62,990 bases of DNA from positions 1 to 62,990 of the forward strand of contig JAJFFQ010000047.1 of the NCBI GenBank assembly GCA_021776565.1, given 5' to 3'. How positions within the stretch are numbered: position 1 is the stretch's first letter; each line of letters opens with the position of its first letter. The translations under genes and the position numbers were made by a program. The notes under the pieces were generated by a model, which worked only from the letters and a program-made list of their open reading frames with translations, did not search any database and was not told the DNA's origin. Positions 27,303 to 37,232 of this stretch are shown piece by piece. The DNA comes from Robiginitomaculum sp. (GTDB lineage Bacteria; Pseudomonadota; Alphaproteobacteria; Caulobacterales; Maricaulaceae).

Positions 27303-28469
27303 ATGAGCACCACCAAAACCTGTTATTATGAATCACTTGGCGTTGAGCGCAGCGTTGATGGCAAAGGCCTGAAAAGTGCCTATCGCAAACTGGCGATGAA
27401 ATTTCATCCTGACCAAAACCCGGACAACCCCCAAGCCGAGGTGAAATTCAAGGAAATCAGCGAAGCCTACGGTATTCTCTCTGACCAGCAAAAGCGGTCG
27501 GCCTATGACCGCTTCGGCCATCGTGCGTTTGACGGCCAGGGCGGCAATGGTGCCGGCCAGGCGGACTTTTCTGATATTTTCGGTCAGGTTTTCGGTGATG
27601 CGTTTGGTGATATATTTGGCGCACGCGGCGGCGCTCAGGCTGGGCCGGGCCGTGGCTCGGATTTGCGCTACCCGCTTGAAATTGACCTTGAAGAAGCATT
27701 TTCTGGCCGTGAAGCAAACATTGATGTTCCGACCAGCAAAACCTGTGATAATTGCCACGGTAATGGTGCTGAACCTGGAACGGATATTGAAACCTGCCCC
27801 TCCTGTCAGGGCGCGGGGCGTATCCGTATGCGTCAAGGCCTGTTCACCATGGAACAGACGTGTCGTACCTGCGGCGGTCAGGGCAAAACCGTCAAAACCC
27901 CCTGTCGCTCATGTGACGGGGTGGGCAATGTCGCCACTCGGCGCGAATTGTCGGTGAACATACCCGCCGGTGTAGAAGATGGCATGCGTATCCGCCTTGC
28001 CGGCGAAGGCGAGGCCGGTGCCAGAGGCGGCCCGCCGGGCGATCTGTATATTTTTGTCTCTGTGCGTTCTCATGAATTGTTTGAGCGTGACGGTGCAGAC
28101 CTTTATTGCCGTGCGCCGGCCCCCATGTGTGTTGCGGCGCTGGGCGGTGATATTGAAATGCCAACCATTGATGGCGGGCATAAATCAGTGAACATTTCTC
28201 AAGGGGCACAAACCGGCAAGCGTTTGCGCCTTCGTGGGCTTGGGATGCCGCATTTGCGTGGGCGTGGTCGTGGTGACATGATTGTCGAGCTGTTTGTAGA
28301 AACCCCGCGCAATCTCAATGCGCGACAAAAAGAACTTCTTGGTGCCTTTTCTGACGAATGTTGCCCAAAATCCAGTCCCGGCTGTCATCCTGAGCATGAA
28401 AACTTCTTTGAAAAAGCTCGTGGGTTTTGGGACAGGGTCGCCAACAAGGATACTCAAACAGAAGCCTGA
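27303..28469 (+). CDS. dnaJ: Co-chaperone DnaJ (Hsp40, type I)
   Basis: 388 residues. The J-domain has HPD at 35-37 (KFHPDQNPD) and KFKEISEAYGILSD. A G/F-rich stretch follows at about 75-115. Four CxxCxGxG zinc repeats are present: CDNCHGNG, CPSCQGAG, CRTCGGQG and CRSCDGVG. The C-terminal substrate domain includes IPAGVEDGMRIRLAGEGEAG. It stimulates DnaK ATPase and delivers substrates. It is convergent with the next gene with 13 bp between stops. Confidence 0.97.
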   Translation: MSTTKTCYYESLGVERSVDGKGLKSAYRKLAMKFHPDQNPDNPQAEVKFKEISEAYGILSDQQKRSAYDRFGHRAFDGQGGNGAGQADFSDIFGQVFGDAFGDIFGARGGAQAGPGRGSDLRYPLEIDLEEAFSGREANIDVPTSKTCDNCHGNGAEPGTDIETCPSCQGAGRIRMRQGLFTMEQTCRTCGGQGKTVKTPCRSCDGVGNVATRRELSVNIPAGVEDGMRIRLAGEGEAGARGGPPGDLYIFVSVRSHELFERDGADLYCRAPAPMCVAALGGDIEMPTIDGGHKSVNISQGAQTGKRLRLRGLGMPHLRGRGRGDMIVELFVETPRNLNARQKELLGAFSDECCPKSSPGCHPEHENFFEKARGFWDRVANKDTQTEA

Positions 28470-28482
28470 TTTTACCAATTTG

Positions 28483-29136
28483 TTATTCCCACTTGCTAAG
28501 TGCGCTTTGTGCCGCTTCATTGCCCGGGCGGATGATAAGCCCGTTCTGGGTAGCAAAAATTTCAAATTTTGCTCCATCCATCATCGGCGCATAGACCGAA
28601 TTGCCATAATACGCGTCCAGTGCCTTTAGCCGGGCGAAGCGTTTGTTTTGTGCCAGTTTCCAGATATCCAGTCCCGGATTATCGCTTAAAGCATAAACCG
28701 AGCGGGTCTCGTTGATTTCCTGGTCGGTATCGGCAAAGCGCCCGGTTATGCGATCCAGGCGATAATGGGCATCCAGCCCGCCAATATTAGCCATCGGGTG
28801 CCATTTGATGAACCGTGCATCAAGACGCCATTCATCGCCATTTATACCAACAATACGTGGATCAGTTTCGGGAATTTCAAGCGTGGCGGTAAAATCCTGA
28901 TCGGCGTTTTGCGCAAAACTGATAATGGCGGCCGGGCGTTCATTGGTCAGACGCTGATAGGTAACAAAATTGAACCCCAATAGAGCCGAACCAGCACCCA
29001 ACGAAGCAATTAGCGCCCCGCCAAGGGTGCGTGCACTGCCCGAAATTGCTTTGAGCCGAACAAAGCGGCCAAGCCCTGACAGCGTCAGCCAACCACCCAG
29101 AAAACCTAAGACCAGTGCTGGAAGCGCAAAACTCAT
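28483..29136 (-). CDS. Conserved membrane-anchored hypothetical protein
   Basis: 217 residues. Two hydrophobic segments near the N terminus (FALPALVLGFLGGWLTL and TLGGALIASLGAGSALLG) are followed by a soluble part with WRLDARFIKWHPMANIGGLDAHYRLDRITGR and ALSDNPGLDIWKLAQNKRFARLKALDAYYGNS. Similar proteins occur in many alphaproteobacteria without an established function; some are labelled multidrug-transporter-like, which the sequence does not support. It is convergent with dnaJ and divergent from the DUF2339 gene. Confidence 0.75.
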   Translation of the reverse strand: MSFALPALVLGFLGGWLTLSGLGRFVRLKAISGSARTLGGALIASLGAGSALLGFNFVTYQRLTNERPAAIISFAQNADQDFTATLEIPETDPRIVGINGDEWRLDARFIKWHPMANIGGLDAHYRLDRITGRFADTDQEINETRSVYALSDNPGLDIWKLAQNKRFARLKALDAYYGNSVYAPMMDGAKFEIFATQNGLIIRPGNEAAQSALSKWE

Positions 29137-29253
29137 ACCCGGATCATAGCGCGCTTTTAGCCTAAAAACAATTCCAGGATTGCTGGCGGCTTGGCTGTAG
29201 CGAACATCGGGGTTAAAAGGTGTATCAGTGTCCTGTTGGAATTGGGAGCGACC

Positions 29254-31902
29254 ATGCCAGACACCAGTTTATTCTCCCTTGGGCTGATCCTCGTCATTTT
29301 TTTTCTGGGCGGTACGGTTTTAAGCTGGATCACGTTTTTCAAAGTGCAAGGTTTGCAGAAAAAAATTGCTAAACTGGCGAAACTCGTTGCTACCAAACCA
29401 GCTTCACAATCACCTGCACCAGCAAAAGCGAAAACGAAGCCAGCAACATCAGCACAAAAGAAAATCGCCACTGCGGCTTCTTCGAAAACAGCCCAACCAA
29501 AACCGGAAGGGTTTTTTAGCGCATTGGAACGCAGTCTTTCAGGTAATTGGCTGGTCTGGGTGGGGGCATTGGTGTTGGCCCTTGGCGGGGTGCTGATGGT
29601 AAAATATACCATAGAGGTAATAAATTTCGGGCCATGGTTGCGCCTTGGCACCGGTGTCTTTGCCGGTATTGCGATGCTGGCCAGTGGTCACTGGCTTAAG
29701 CAAAATACCTCTTTATCGGCCCAAAAGGTGCGCTCTGCTGCGCCATTGGCATTAAGCGCGGCTGGTTTGATAACGCTATACGGCGCTGTTTATGCCAGTT
29801 ATGGGCTTTATCATCTTGTTCCGGCACCATTTGCGTTTGTCGTGCTGGCAATGATTGCCCTGGCGGGTTTGGTGCTTGCGCTCATTCATGGACAGGTATT
29901 GGCGCTGATCGGCATTGGCGGCGGCACGGTTGTTCCCATGCTGGTGCAAACCGATACGCCTTCTGCGCTGGCACTGTTTGGGTATATTTTTATTGTTGCC
30001 GGTGCGGGTCTGGTTCTCGCCAAAATACGCAATTGGCGGGCAAGTGGTCTTGCCGCCCTTGCCAGTGCCTTTTTGTGGCCCATGCTATGGCTTGATGCAG
30101 TATCGGCAGATAATTTGGCTGGTTCGGACGCGATCATACTGTCGGTGTTTTTACTCATGCTTATGGTGCTGGCCCTTGCGCTGGCCTGGCACCAGCCAAA
30201 TGATCGCTATCTTTCAATACCAACGATGCGAAAATGGCCCGCTGCATACCTTGTTGCTGTTGGCGCAGCAATAATCACCTCTATCGTGTTTTTCTTTTTG
30301 GCCCGGCAAAGCGATCATGCCCCCGTAATGCTGATTGCTTTTGGGGTGCTGTGCGTCGGCACACTTTTCGCTGCGGGGCAGCACGAAGGCCTTGCCTGGG
30401 TGCCGGTGTTTCCGGCGCTGGCGTCGTTTTTCATTCTTCTTTATTGGCCAACAGACCAAAGCGGGATCATTACCGATACCATCAGGCTTAATCGCTTTTT
30501 AGGTGTCCCGGGTGCTGGCCCCGATGGTCCACCATTTGTCTCCACTCTGATCGCTTTTGCTGCACTTTATGGGTTTGGCGGTTATGCGGCGCAAACCCGT
30601 CTGCGCGTACGGGGCATTATGGCGGCGGTATCAGCGTTTGTGCCGCTTGCCTTGCTTTTTGTCGCCTATTGGCGGGTGAGCGGTTTGCAACATGACTGGC
30701 AAATGTCGACGTTGGCGCTTGTTCTCAGCCTTGCGCAGGTCATGGTTTTGGAGAGAATTATCCACCATCAGGGCGGCATTGCTGCCCGCCCTGGCCCGGC
30801 GGCTGCTTATGCGCTGGGCTGTAATGGTGCACTGGCGCTGGCCCTGGCCATGAGCATAGGCCAGGTTTGGCTTAGTGTTGGCCTGGCTTTGCAAATACCG
30901 CTTATGGCTTTTTTGTGGGGGCGCTTGAAAGTGCCGGTATTAAAACTTGCCGCGTTGATTCTGGCCATTGTGGTGGTGCTGCGCCTGACCATTTTTGGTG
31001 AGGCGTTCGAACAGACAATTGGTGATGTGCCGATCTTCAATTGGTTGTTATGGGGGTATGGCGTGCCTGCGCTGGCGCTAATGGCGGGCGCACAAATTTT
31101 TGTCCGGGCCGGTGCGCCGCGCAATGCGGCAGTTGTTCAAGGGCTGGAAAGTGCCGCCATAATAAGTGCAATTTCGTTATTCATGCTTGAGATACATCAC
31201 TTTATGAGTGGGGGGCAGATGGATGCAATTCCCGAATTTGCCGAAAGGGGTCTGTATGTAACGGCCTGGCTGGCCATTGCCGTTGCGTTGCAATGGCGTA
31301 TGGGGCCGAAATTACGCTTTGCGCAACGCTGGGGGCGGCGGATAATGCTCGTGCTTGCCGGGACACTTCTGGTTTTTCAAATAAGTTTCAATCCGTGGAG
31401 TGGTTTTGCTTCGGGCATTGGGAAAATCCCTATCTTCAACCCACTGGCACTGGCTTATCTGTTTCCGGGTATTATGTTAGTGGTTCAAGCTGTGCTTTAT
31501 CGTTCTACAGGGCGTATCCAGTCCTCGGTGGTTTCCGCCTTATGCGGGCTGTCTGTCCTGCTTATGTGGCTGATTATGGAGGTGCGCCGCGCCTTTCACG
31601 CACCCGATTTGCATCTCGGGGCGGTCAGCAATGGTGAAAGTTACACCTATTCAGCCATTGTGCTGGGTTTTGCGCTCATCATTCTGGGTGCAGGGTTCTG
31701 GCGCCGCCAACCCTATTTGCGCTATACGGCGCTGGCCCTGGTGGTCGCGGTCACATTCAAAATCTTTGTTTATGATTTATCGGAACTGCGTGGCTTGTTG
31801 CGCGGTCTGTCCTTTTTGGGCCTTGGAGCCGTGTTAATGGGCATTGCCCTGTTTTATCAAAAAACAGTATTACCTGCCCAAGCACGAGAGCGGGAAAAAT
31901 GA
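29254..31902 (+). CDS. DUF2339 polytopic membrane protein
   Basis: 882 residues from the ATG at 29254, which has GGGAG 6 nt upstream; the frame extends earlier to 29191. One N-terminal membrane helix (LGLILVIFFLGGTVLSWITFF), a lysine/alanine/proline-rich linker (about 45-90), then LSGNWLVWVGALVLALGGVLMVKY, the typical DUF2339 opening, and more than twenty further hydrophobic segments. The family is widespread and its function is unsettled. The stop overlaps the dapB start (ATGA), so the two are translated together; a role in cell-envelope biology is only a guess from that. Confidence 0.85.
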   Translation: MPDTSLFSLGLILVIFFLGGTVLSWITFFKVQGLQKKIAKLAKLVATKPASQSPAPAKAKTKPATSAQKKIATAASSKTAQPKPEGFFSALERSLSGNWLVWVGALVLALGGVLMVKYTIEVINFGPWLRLGTGVFAGIAMLASGHWLKQNTSLSAQKVRSAAPLALSAAGLITLYGAVYASYGLYHLVPAPFAFVVLAMIALAGLVLALIHGQVLALIGIGGGTVVPMLVQTDTPSALALFGYIFIVAGAGLVLAKIRNWRASGLAALASAFLWPMLWLDAVSADNLAGSDAIILSVFLLMLMVLALALAWHQPNDRYLSIPTMRKWPAAYLVAVGAAIITSIVFFFLARQSDHAPVMLIAFGVLCVGTLFAAGQHEGLAWVPVFPALASFFILLYWPTDQSGIITDTIRLNRFLGVPGAGPDGPPFVSTLIAFAALYGFGGYAAQTRLRVRGIMAAVSAFVPLALLFVAYWRVSGLQHDWQMSTLALVLSLAQVMVLERIIHHQGGIAARPGPAAAYALGCNGALALALAMSIGQVWLSVGLALQIPLMAFLWGRLKVPVLKLAALILAIVVVLRLTIFGEAFEQTIGDVPIFNWLLWGYGVPALALMAGAQIFVRAGAPRNAAVVQGLESAAIISAISLFMLEIHHFMSGGQMDAIPEFAERGLYVTAWLAIAVALQWRMGPKLRFAQRWGRRIMLVLAGTLLVFQISFNPWSGFASGIGKIPIFNPLALAYLFPGIMLVVQAVLYRSTGRIQSSVVSALCGLSVLLMWLIMEVRRAFHAPDLHLGAVSNGESYTYSAIVLGFALIILGAGFWRRQPYLRYTALALVVAVTFKIFVYDLSELRGLLRGLSFLGLGAVLMGIALFYQKTVLPAQAREREK

Positions 31903-32702
31903 GCACCATCACACTGGGCATACACGGCGGCAATGGGCGTTTGGGGCGGCGTATATTGGCGCTTGCCATTGATGACTCACGTTTTGCACTAAAAGCCGTT
32001 GTGGTGCGCCCGGGTAGTTCGGCGGATGGGCAGGATGCTGGGGTGATTGCTGGCGGCGCGGCTGTGGGTCTTGTGGCGCAGGTCGATAGGGCCGCATTAC
32101 TAACCTGTGATGTGGTCGTGGATGTCTCCAGCCCAACTGCAAGTGCGGCACTGGCGCAATATCTTGCAAAGCATAAGGAGTTAAAACTGGTCATCGGAAC
32201 AACCGGCTGGAGTACCAATGAGGACGAAATAATAACTCAGGCAACCAGGCAGATTGCGCTGCTTCGTTCGGGTAATTTTTCGCTTGGGCTAACGACGCTT
32301 TTGCACAATGTGCGACAAACCGCGACGCGTCTGGGCACGCACTGGGGCGTGCATATTCATGACAGTCATCATGGTGCCAAAAAAGATGCACCCTCTGGCA
32401 CCGCCTTGATGCTGGCAAGGGCGGTCAATGCGGGTTGGGGGCATGACGTGAAGCCGCAGGTATTAGCCGTTGGCGAAGCCCTTAATACCATACCGGGTTC
32501 AGGCGAGATTATAATCAGCGTTACGCGGCAGAATGATGTTGTTGGCACCCATAGCGTGGCATTTATTGGCGCCGGTGAAACCGTGCAACTTGGTCATGAA
32601 GCCAAATCCCGTGATATTTTTGCCCATGGCGCATTGCAAGCCGCACACTGGATCGCCGACAAGCCCGCCGGGCTTTATGGTATGGATGATGTGTTGGGTT
32701 AA
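31899..32702 (+). CDS. dapB: 4-hydroxy-tetrahydrodipicolinate reductase
   Basis: Lysine and diaminopimelate pathway reductase, 267 residues. The nucleotide-binding loop is GIHGGNGRLGRRI; VIGTTGWS and the catalytic/substrate segment HDSHHGAKKDAPSGTAL match the DapB signature (HHxxKxDAPSGTA). The C-terminal part has RQNDVVGTHSVAF. It overlaps the DUF2339 gene by 4 bp upstream and is convergent with xth, overlapping its 3' end by 4 bp (32699-32702). Confidence 0.95.
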   Translation: MSTITLGIHGGNGRLGRRILALAIDDSRFALKAVVVRPGSSADGQDAGVIAGGAAVGLVAQVDRAALLTCDVVVDVSSPTASAALAQYLAKHKELKLVIGTTGWSTNEDEIITQATRQIALLRSGNFSLGLTTLLHNVRQTATRLGTHWGVHIHDSHHGAKKDAPSGTALMLARAVNAGWGHDVKPQVLAVGEALNTIPGSGEIIISVTRQNDVVGTHSVAFIGAGETVQLGHEAKSRDIFAHGALQAAHWIADKPAGLYGMDDVLG

Positions 32703-33517
32703 AGCCTTAGCATTTGTGTGATCGGGATATGATCTGACGGGCGTTCCCATGAGCGACAGTCAGTGTGTGCTACAAACCCACCAGAGCCATGATGCAACGC
32801 CGCATTTTTAAGTGCTGGGCTAACCCAGATATGATCTAGCCGCCGCCCGCGATTATGCTTTGTCCAGTCCTTGGAACGATAGCTCCACCAGGTAAAAACC
32901 CGTTCTGGTTCGGGGATCAGTTCCCGGGCAATATCGGCAAACCCACCAGATTTTTGCAAGACAGATAGTGCCTCAACTTCTATTGGTGTATGGCTGACTA
33001 CTTTGAGTAATTGTTTGTGCGACCAGACATCACATTCAAGTGGCGCAATGTTCAAATCTCCGGTCAGGATCATTTTATCATCGGGTTTAGCTTTGCTTCG
33101 CGCGCTAAAAAATCTTGTCATTCGATCCAGAAAATCAAGTTTGTGGGCAAATTTCGGATTGATGTTAGGGTCAGGTTCGTCGCCGCCAGCCGGGATATAT
33201 ACATTGCAAATGCTCATACCCATTACGTCTGCCAGCGCCACGCGAGCATCATTTTGCAAACAAAAATCCGGGTCTGTTTGTTCGCTCAGAGGGTGGCGCG
33301 AAACAATAGCTACGCCGTGCAGCCCTTTTTGACCACGCACCATTTGATGCCCATAGCCAGCATCGGTAAAAACCTGCGCCGGGAACTCGCCATTGCGGCA
33401 TTTAATTTCCTGAATACACAAAACATCCGGCGCAGAAATTTTAAGAAAATCAATGACCTGCGGCGCTCGCAGCCGCACTGAATTCACATTCCAGCTGGCA
33501 ATTTTGAAATCTGTCAC
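32699..33517 (-). CDS. xthA: Exodeoxyribonuclease III (AP endonuclease)
   Basis: Acts at abasic sites and as a 3'-5' exonuclease in base-excision repair. The 272-residue protein has SWNVNSVRLRAP, CIQEIKC with the metal-binding E37, LTGDLNIAPLECDVW, RRLDHIWVS and the C-terminal SDHIPI catalytic histidine. Size is normal. It lies in the alphaproteobacterial ftsK-lolA-xth order on the minus strand, but a 349-bp structured gap separates it from lolA. Confidence 0.95.
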   Translation of the reverse strand: MTDFKIASWNVNSVRLRAPQVIDFLKISAPDVLCIQEIKCRNGEFPAQVFTDAGYGHQMVRGQKGLHGVAIVSRHPLSEQTDPDFCLQNDARVALADVMGMSICNVYIPAGGDEPDPNINPKFAHKLDFLDRMTRFFSARSKAKPDDKMILTGDLNIAPLECDVWSHKQLLKVVSHTPIEVEALSVLQKSGGFADIARELIPEPERVFTWWSYRSKDWTKHNRGRRLDHIWVSPALKNAALHHGSGGFVAHTDCRSWERPSDHIPITQMLRL

Positions 33518-33866
33518 AGGCTTCCCCTTTGGTTGCTTTGTTTATGGTTTGCCAAGACAGATTGTCAACAACATCCTGTTCAATTTACCCCGATATGAAG
33601 ACGCCCGGTCGAGAGGGGGCGACCGGGCGTCAATATATGCGCGTATAAGCGCGCAAAAAGGCCGAGAGGGTGTGTGTCCGGCCAGATTGTCAGTTGAACT
33701 TGTCGCGGGGGACGGAACAAAGTTCTCATTGACAACCAATATTGGCATTAAAGACACAATTTATGAAAAATGCAAATGAATTTTACGTTATCGATTGCCT
33801 GTGTTATATTTATCACTGATTTGTTGCGCAATTGCTTTGAAAACGCATAAGGGATTGCTGCACGAC
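33518..33866. other. Gene-free region between xth and lolA with two hairpins
   Basis: No coding sequence seen. At 33601-33630 an 11-bp perfect stem ACGCCCGGTCG/CGACCGGGCGT closes an 8-nt loop. At 33638-33655 TGCGCG/CGCGCA forms a second stem, followed on the plus strand by an A-run. On the minus strand neither stem is followed by a clear T-run. It could be a leader of xth, a rho-linked end of the lolA transcript, or an uncharacterised structured RNA. Confidence 0.45.
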
Positions 33867-34538
33867 TTAACGTCGGCGTCCTCCACGTCGGCGCTCTTCT
33901 TCACGAATAACAAACAGTGCAGAGTTCAGCTTACTGCCTTCCTCCACGTCATTGAGGATAAAGCTGACCTTGCCGTCAAAAGTATTTTCCCAAGTCCAGC
34001 CCAACAATTTCAGTTCCGGTTCCGCAAAAATGAGCGTGAAGTCGCCATCCAGATCGCCATCCTTGTCACGTACAGTGACAAAACTGGCGCTTTCGCTATG
34101 CTCAAGTCTTACAAGGTCGGCCCCCTTGTTCAGATCAAATTTTCGCGCCAACAAAAATTTATAAGGTGTCCAGGAAATCCGGATCTGATCGATGGTTTCC
34201 AGCTCCTTGTCAATTTGCGCAATGTTGGAACCATCGGCCACGATCAGCAATGGATTAGTGTCATATTCAATGCGAAGTTTGTCCGGGCGCTTCCAGAAGA
34301 AAGTTCCGGTCTGTTCACTGCCATTACTGGCGCTTTGCACAAAGCGGCCACGAATGGTGCGAATTGAGCGCACATATGCATTCAAACGCTCCACCTGGGC
34401 ATGAACATCAATCTCTTGCTCTAAGGGGGTGGGCGTTGTTTCCGATGCGGGGATCGCTTGTGTGTTTTGTGCCAAGGCTGGTTCCATGCCGACAATGGCA
34501 AAGGCAAGAAGGGCAGGTAGATAAGGGGTGAACTTCAT
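33867..34538 (-). CDS. lolA: Outer-membrane lipoprotein carrier protein LolA
   Basis: Periplasmic chaperone that ferries lipoproteins to the outer membrane. 223 residues with a signal peptide (MKFTPYLPALLAFAIVGMEPALA). Then come ERLNAYVRSIRTIRGRFVQ, GTFFWKRPDKLRIEYDTN and LLIVADGSNIAQIDKELE, the LolA N-terminal beta pattern. The C terminus is unusually arginine-rich (EEERRRGGRRR). It lies directly downstream of ftsK, the usual alphaproteobacterial order. Confidence 0.92.
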   Translation of the reverse strand: MKFTPYLPALLAFAIVGMEPALAQNTQAIPASETTPTPLEQEIDVHAQVERLNAYVRSIRTIRGRFVQSASNGSEQTGTFFWKRPDKLRIEYDTNPLLIVADGSNIAQIDKELETIDQIRISWTPYKFLLARKFDLNKGADLVRLEHSESASFVTVRDKDGDLDGDFTLIFAEPELKLLGWTWENTFDGKVSFILNDVEEGSKLNSALFVIREEERRRGGRRR

Positions 34539-34643
34539 AACTGGGTGTATCCGTTTGTTTCATTCATAACATAGGAAGACACTCGGGCAATTTCAGGGCA
34601 GCGGTGTTCAGCGGGTGTTCATACTGGCGGGTTAACGAGCGGC

Positions 34644-36962
34644 TTAATATTCATGATTTTCTGGCAATAATATCTCGCGTTTACCGGCATGATTTGCGGT
34701 GCTGATAATGCCCTCATCTTCAAGACGTTCAATCAGGGTCGCGGCCCGATTATAGCCGATTTGCAACCGACGTTGCAGATAACTGGTCGAGGCCTTGCGA
34801 TCCCGGGCAATAATAGCCACCGCCTTGTCAAACATGCTGTCACCGGTCGAGGCATAGCCATTACCATCTTCTGCGCTTTCTTCGTCGGTTTCTATGGTGA
34901 TGTCTTCGACGTAGACAGGATTGCCTTGCTTTTTAAGGAAGGCCGCAATGTTTTCCACGTCATCATCAGAGACAAACGGGCCATGTAAACGCCGCACACG
35001 GCCACCACCGGCCATAAACAGCATATCGCCCTGCCCCAGTAATTGTTCTGCGCCCTGTTCGCCCAGAATAGTTCGGCTATCAATTTTGGATGTCACCTGA
35101 AAACTGATCCGGGTGGGAAAGTTGGCTTTAATGGTGCCGGTGATGACATCAACAGAGGGGCGCTGGGTGGCCATGACAACATGAATACCGGCGGCCCGTG
35201 CCATTTGTGCCAGGCGTTGCACGGTGCCTTCAATATCCTTGCCGGCAACCATCATCAGGTCAGCCATTTCATCGATAACTACAACAATGAACGGCAAGGG
35301 TTCCATGTTCATGTCCTGGCTCTCATAAATCGGCTGGCCGGTTTTTTTGTCATAACCGGTCTGCACGGTTCGTGTCAGGGTTTCACCTTTGGCAATGGCA
35401 TCACTGACACGGGCATTAAAGCCGGCAAGGTTACGCACACCAAGTTTAGACATTTTCTGGTACCGCGATTCCATCTCGCGTACCGTCCAGCGCAAGGCTG
35501 TCACCGCCTTTTTAGGGTCGGTAACCACAGGAGAGAGCAAATGCGGAATACCGTCATAGATGGACAGTTCCAGCATTTTGGGATCGATCATGATAAATTT
35601 GCACTCATCCGGGCCGTAACGATACAGCAGTGACAAGATCATCGAATTGATGCCGACTGATTTGCCTGCACCCGTGGTTCCGGCCACAAGCAGGTGTGGC
35701 ATACGGGCCAGATCGGCAATAAAAGGCTCGCCGCCAATGGTTTCTCCAAGCGCCAGCGGCAGTTCCGCCTTGGAGCGTTCAAATAAACCGGACGCAAGGA
35801 GAGTTCGCAAAAACACGGTTTCGCGGCGTGAATTGGGCAACTCGATACCAATGACATTGCGCCCCGGAATAACCGCAACGCGACAGGCTATGGCGCTCAT
35901 GGATCGGGCAATGTCATCAGAGAGACTAACCACACGAGACGATTTTAACCCCGGTGCTGGCTCCAGCTCATAAAGCGCAACAACCGGCCCGGGTTGCACA
36001 TGAGTGATCTGGCCCTTAATGCCAAAATCGGCCAGAACCGTCTCCAGCAATTCAGCATTTTGCCGCAATGCTGCTTCATCAATACCGGCAATACGCCCCG
36101 TAGGGCGAGTTAGTAAATCCAGGCGTGGTAGCTCAAAATTTTGGGTGCCGCTAAAGGGCATGCTTAGCTGTTTTTCGCGGGCTTCGCGGCGACTGGTCTT
36201 TGCCTTTCTTGGTTTTTTGACCCGTGTTCTGGTGTTGCGTTTGATCGGAGCTGATCGCGCTCTTGTTCGGCGAGTACTGGTGCGGACGGTAGAAGTTTTT
36301 CCCGCACGCAGATACGCAATTACATTGCCAACACGGTCAAGCCCGACACGAAAAACAGCCCAGGCCAGTCCGGCAGCATCCATTAACGCACTGCCATCGC
36401 GAAAGCGTAGGCTAAAGGTAAACCCAAATGCAAAAAAGGCCAGGATAAACGCAATAATTGCGCTAGCTCCACCTACCCATGAGGGCACATTTTGCCCTGT
36501 CAGAGGAAGATAAAGTGTGTCTGCCAAAATACCACCAAGGCCAGTGGCGAAGGGCCATTTTGCCGGAATGGGCAAGGCGGCGCTGGCAAAGCTCAACAAC
36601 AGTGCCCCCACGATCAGGCTGGTGATTTTGGGCCAGGTCAAAAAACTATGTCGGTCAGGGCGGCCAATCAACATCACCCCCCAGATAATCAGACCCAGCG
36701 CCAGTCCATACGCGCCCCAACCAATGCCTTGCATCAGCACATCGGACACATAGGCACCTGCCAAACCCGCAGCATTGTGTGCCGGGCCGCTACCCACGCT
36801 GTTCAAACTGGGATCAAGTGGAGCATGGGTCAGCACTGAAAGAAACAAAAATACCCCGACGGCCAGCAAAAACAGTCCGCTCAACCGACCAAGGCTGGCC
36901 TGTAAAAAGCGGCGAAATGGCCCGTGTATAACCGCTCTGTCATCAAATGTTTGGTCGCTCAT
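34644..36962 (-). CDS. ftsK: DNA translocase FtsK
   Basis: Septum-anchored DNA pump that clears chromosome termini during division. The 772-residue protein has four to five N-terminal membrane segments (to about residue 180), a short basic linker (TSTRRTRARSAPIKR), then the motor with Walker A VAGTTGAGKSVGINS, Walker B PFIVVVIDEMADLM and QRPSVDVITG. The C-terminal winged-helix gamma domain (STSYLQRRLQIGYNRAA) reads KOPS orientation sites. The linker is short compared with E. coli, normal for this class. Confidence 0.96.
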   Translation of the reverse strand: MSDQTFDDRAVIHGPFRRFLQASLGRLSGLFLLAVGVFLFLSVLTHAPLDPSLNSVGSGPAHNAAGLAGAYVSDVLMQGIGWGAYGLALGLIIWGVMLIGRPDRHSFLTWPKITSLIVGALLLSFASAALPIPAKWPFATGLGGILADTLYLPLTGQNVPSWVGGASAIIAFILAFFAFGFTFSLRFRDGSALMDAAGLAWAVFRVGLDRVGNVIAYLRAGKTSTVRTSTRRTRARSAPIKRNTRTRVKKPRKAKTSRREAREKQLSMPFSGTQNFELPRLDLLTRPTGRIAGIDEAALRQNAELLETVLADFGIKGQITHVQPGPVVALYELEPAPGLKSSRVVSLSDDIARSMSAIACRVAVIPGRNVIGIELPNSRRETVFLRTLLASGLFERSKAELPLALGETIGGEPFIADLARMPHLLVAGTTGAGKSVGINSMILSLLYRYGPDECKFIMIDPKMLELSIYDGIPHLLSPVVTDPKKAVTALRWTVREMESRYQKMSKLGVRNLAGFNARVSDAIAKGETLTRTVQTGYDKKTGQPIYESQDMNMEPLPFIVVVIDEMADLMMVAGKDIEGTVQRLAQMARAAGIHVVMATQRPSVDVITGTIKANFPTRISFQVTSKIDSRTILGEQGAEQLLGQGDMLFMAGGGRVRRLHGPFVSDDDVENIAAFLKKQGNPVYVEDITIETDEESAEDGNGYASTGDSMFDKAVAIIARDRKASTSYLQRRLQIGYNRAATLIERLEDEGIISTANHAGKREILLPENHEY

Positions 36963-37232
36963 TGTCTTGCTGCCCGCCTTTCACGTTTTTACGCAAAATC
37001 CGGCGCTTATTATGGCGATAAAATACAAGCAAGGGGTTAACGCTGATTAACGCTCTGGGCTTTGTAATAATTTACTTATGCTTTAGCCGGGCAACATTAA
37101 CCCTAGAATACCCGTAAAACCTGTAAGAACGCGGCTTATTTTCTATTTGAATACGTCAAAGGGACTTGAAAGCGTGTCATATTTTCTGCATCCCTACGTC
37201 TATCAAACAATAAATTCGTACGCACAAAATGG

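Noticed and set aside
29157-29651. 164-residue minus-strand frame
   Set aside because: Antisense to the start of the DUF2339 gene, with no ribosome binding site or recognisable domain.
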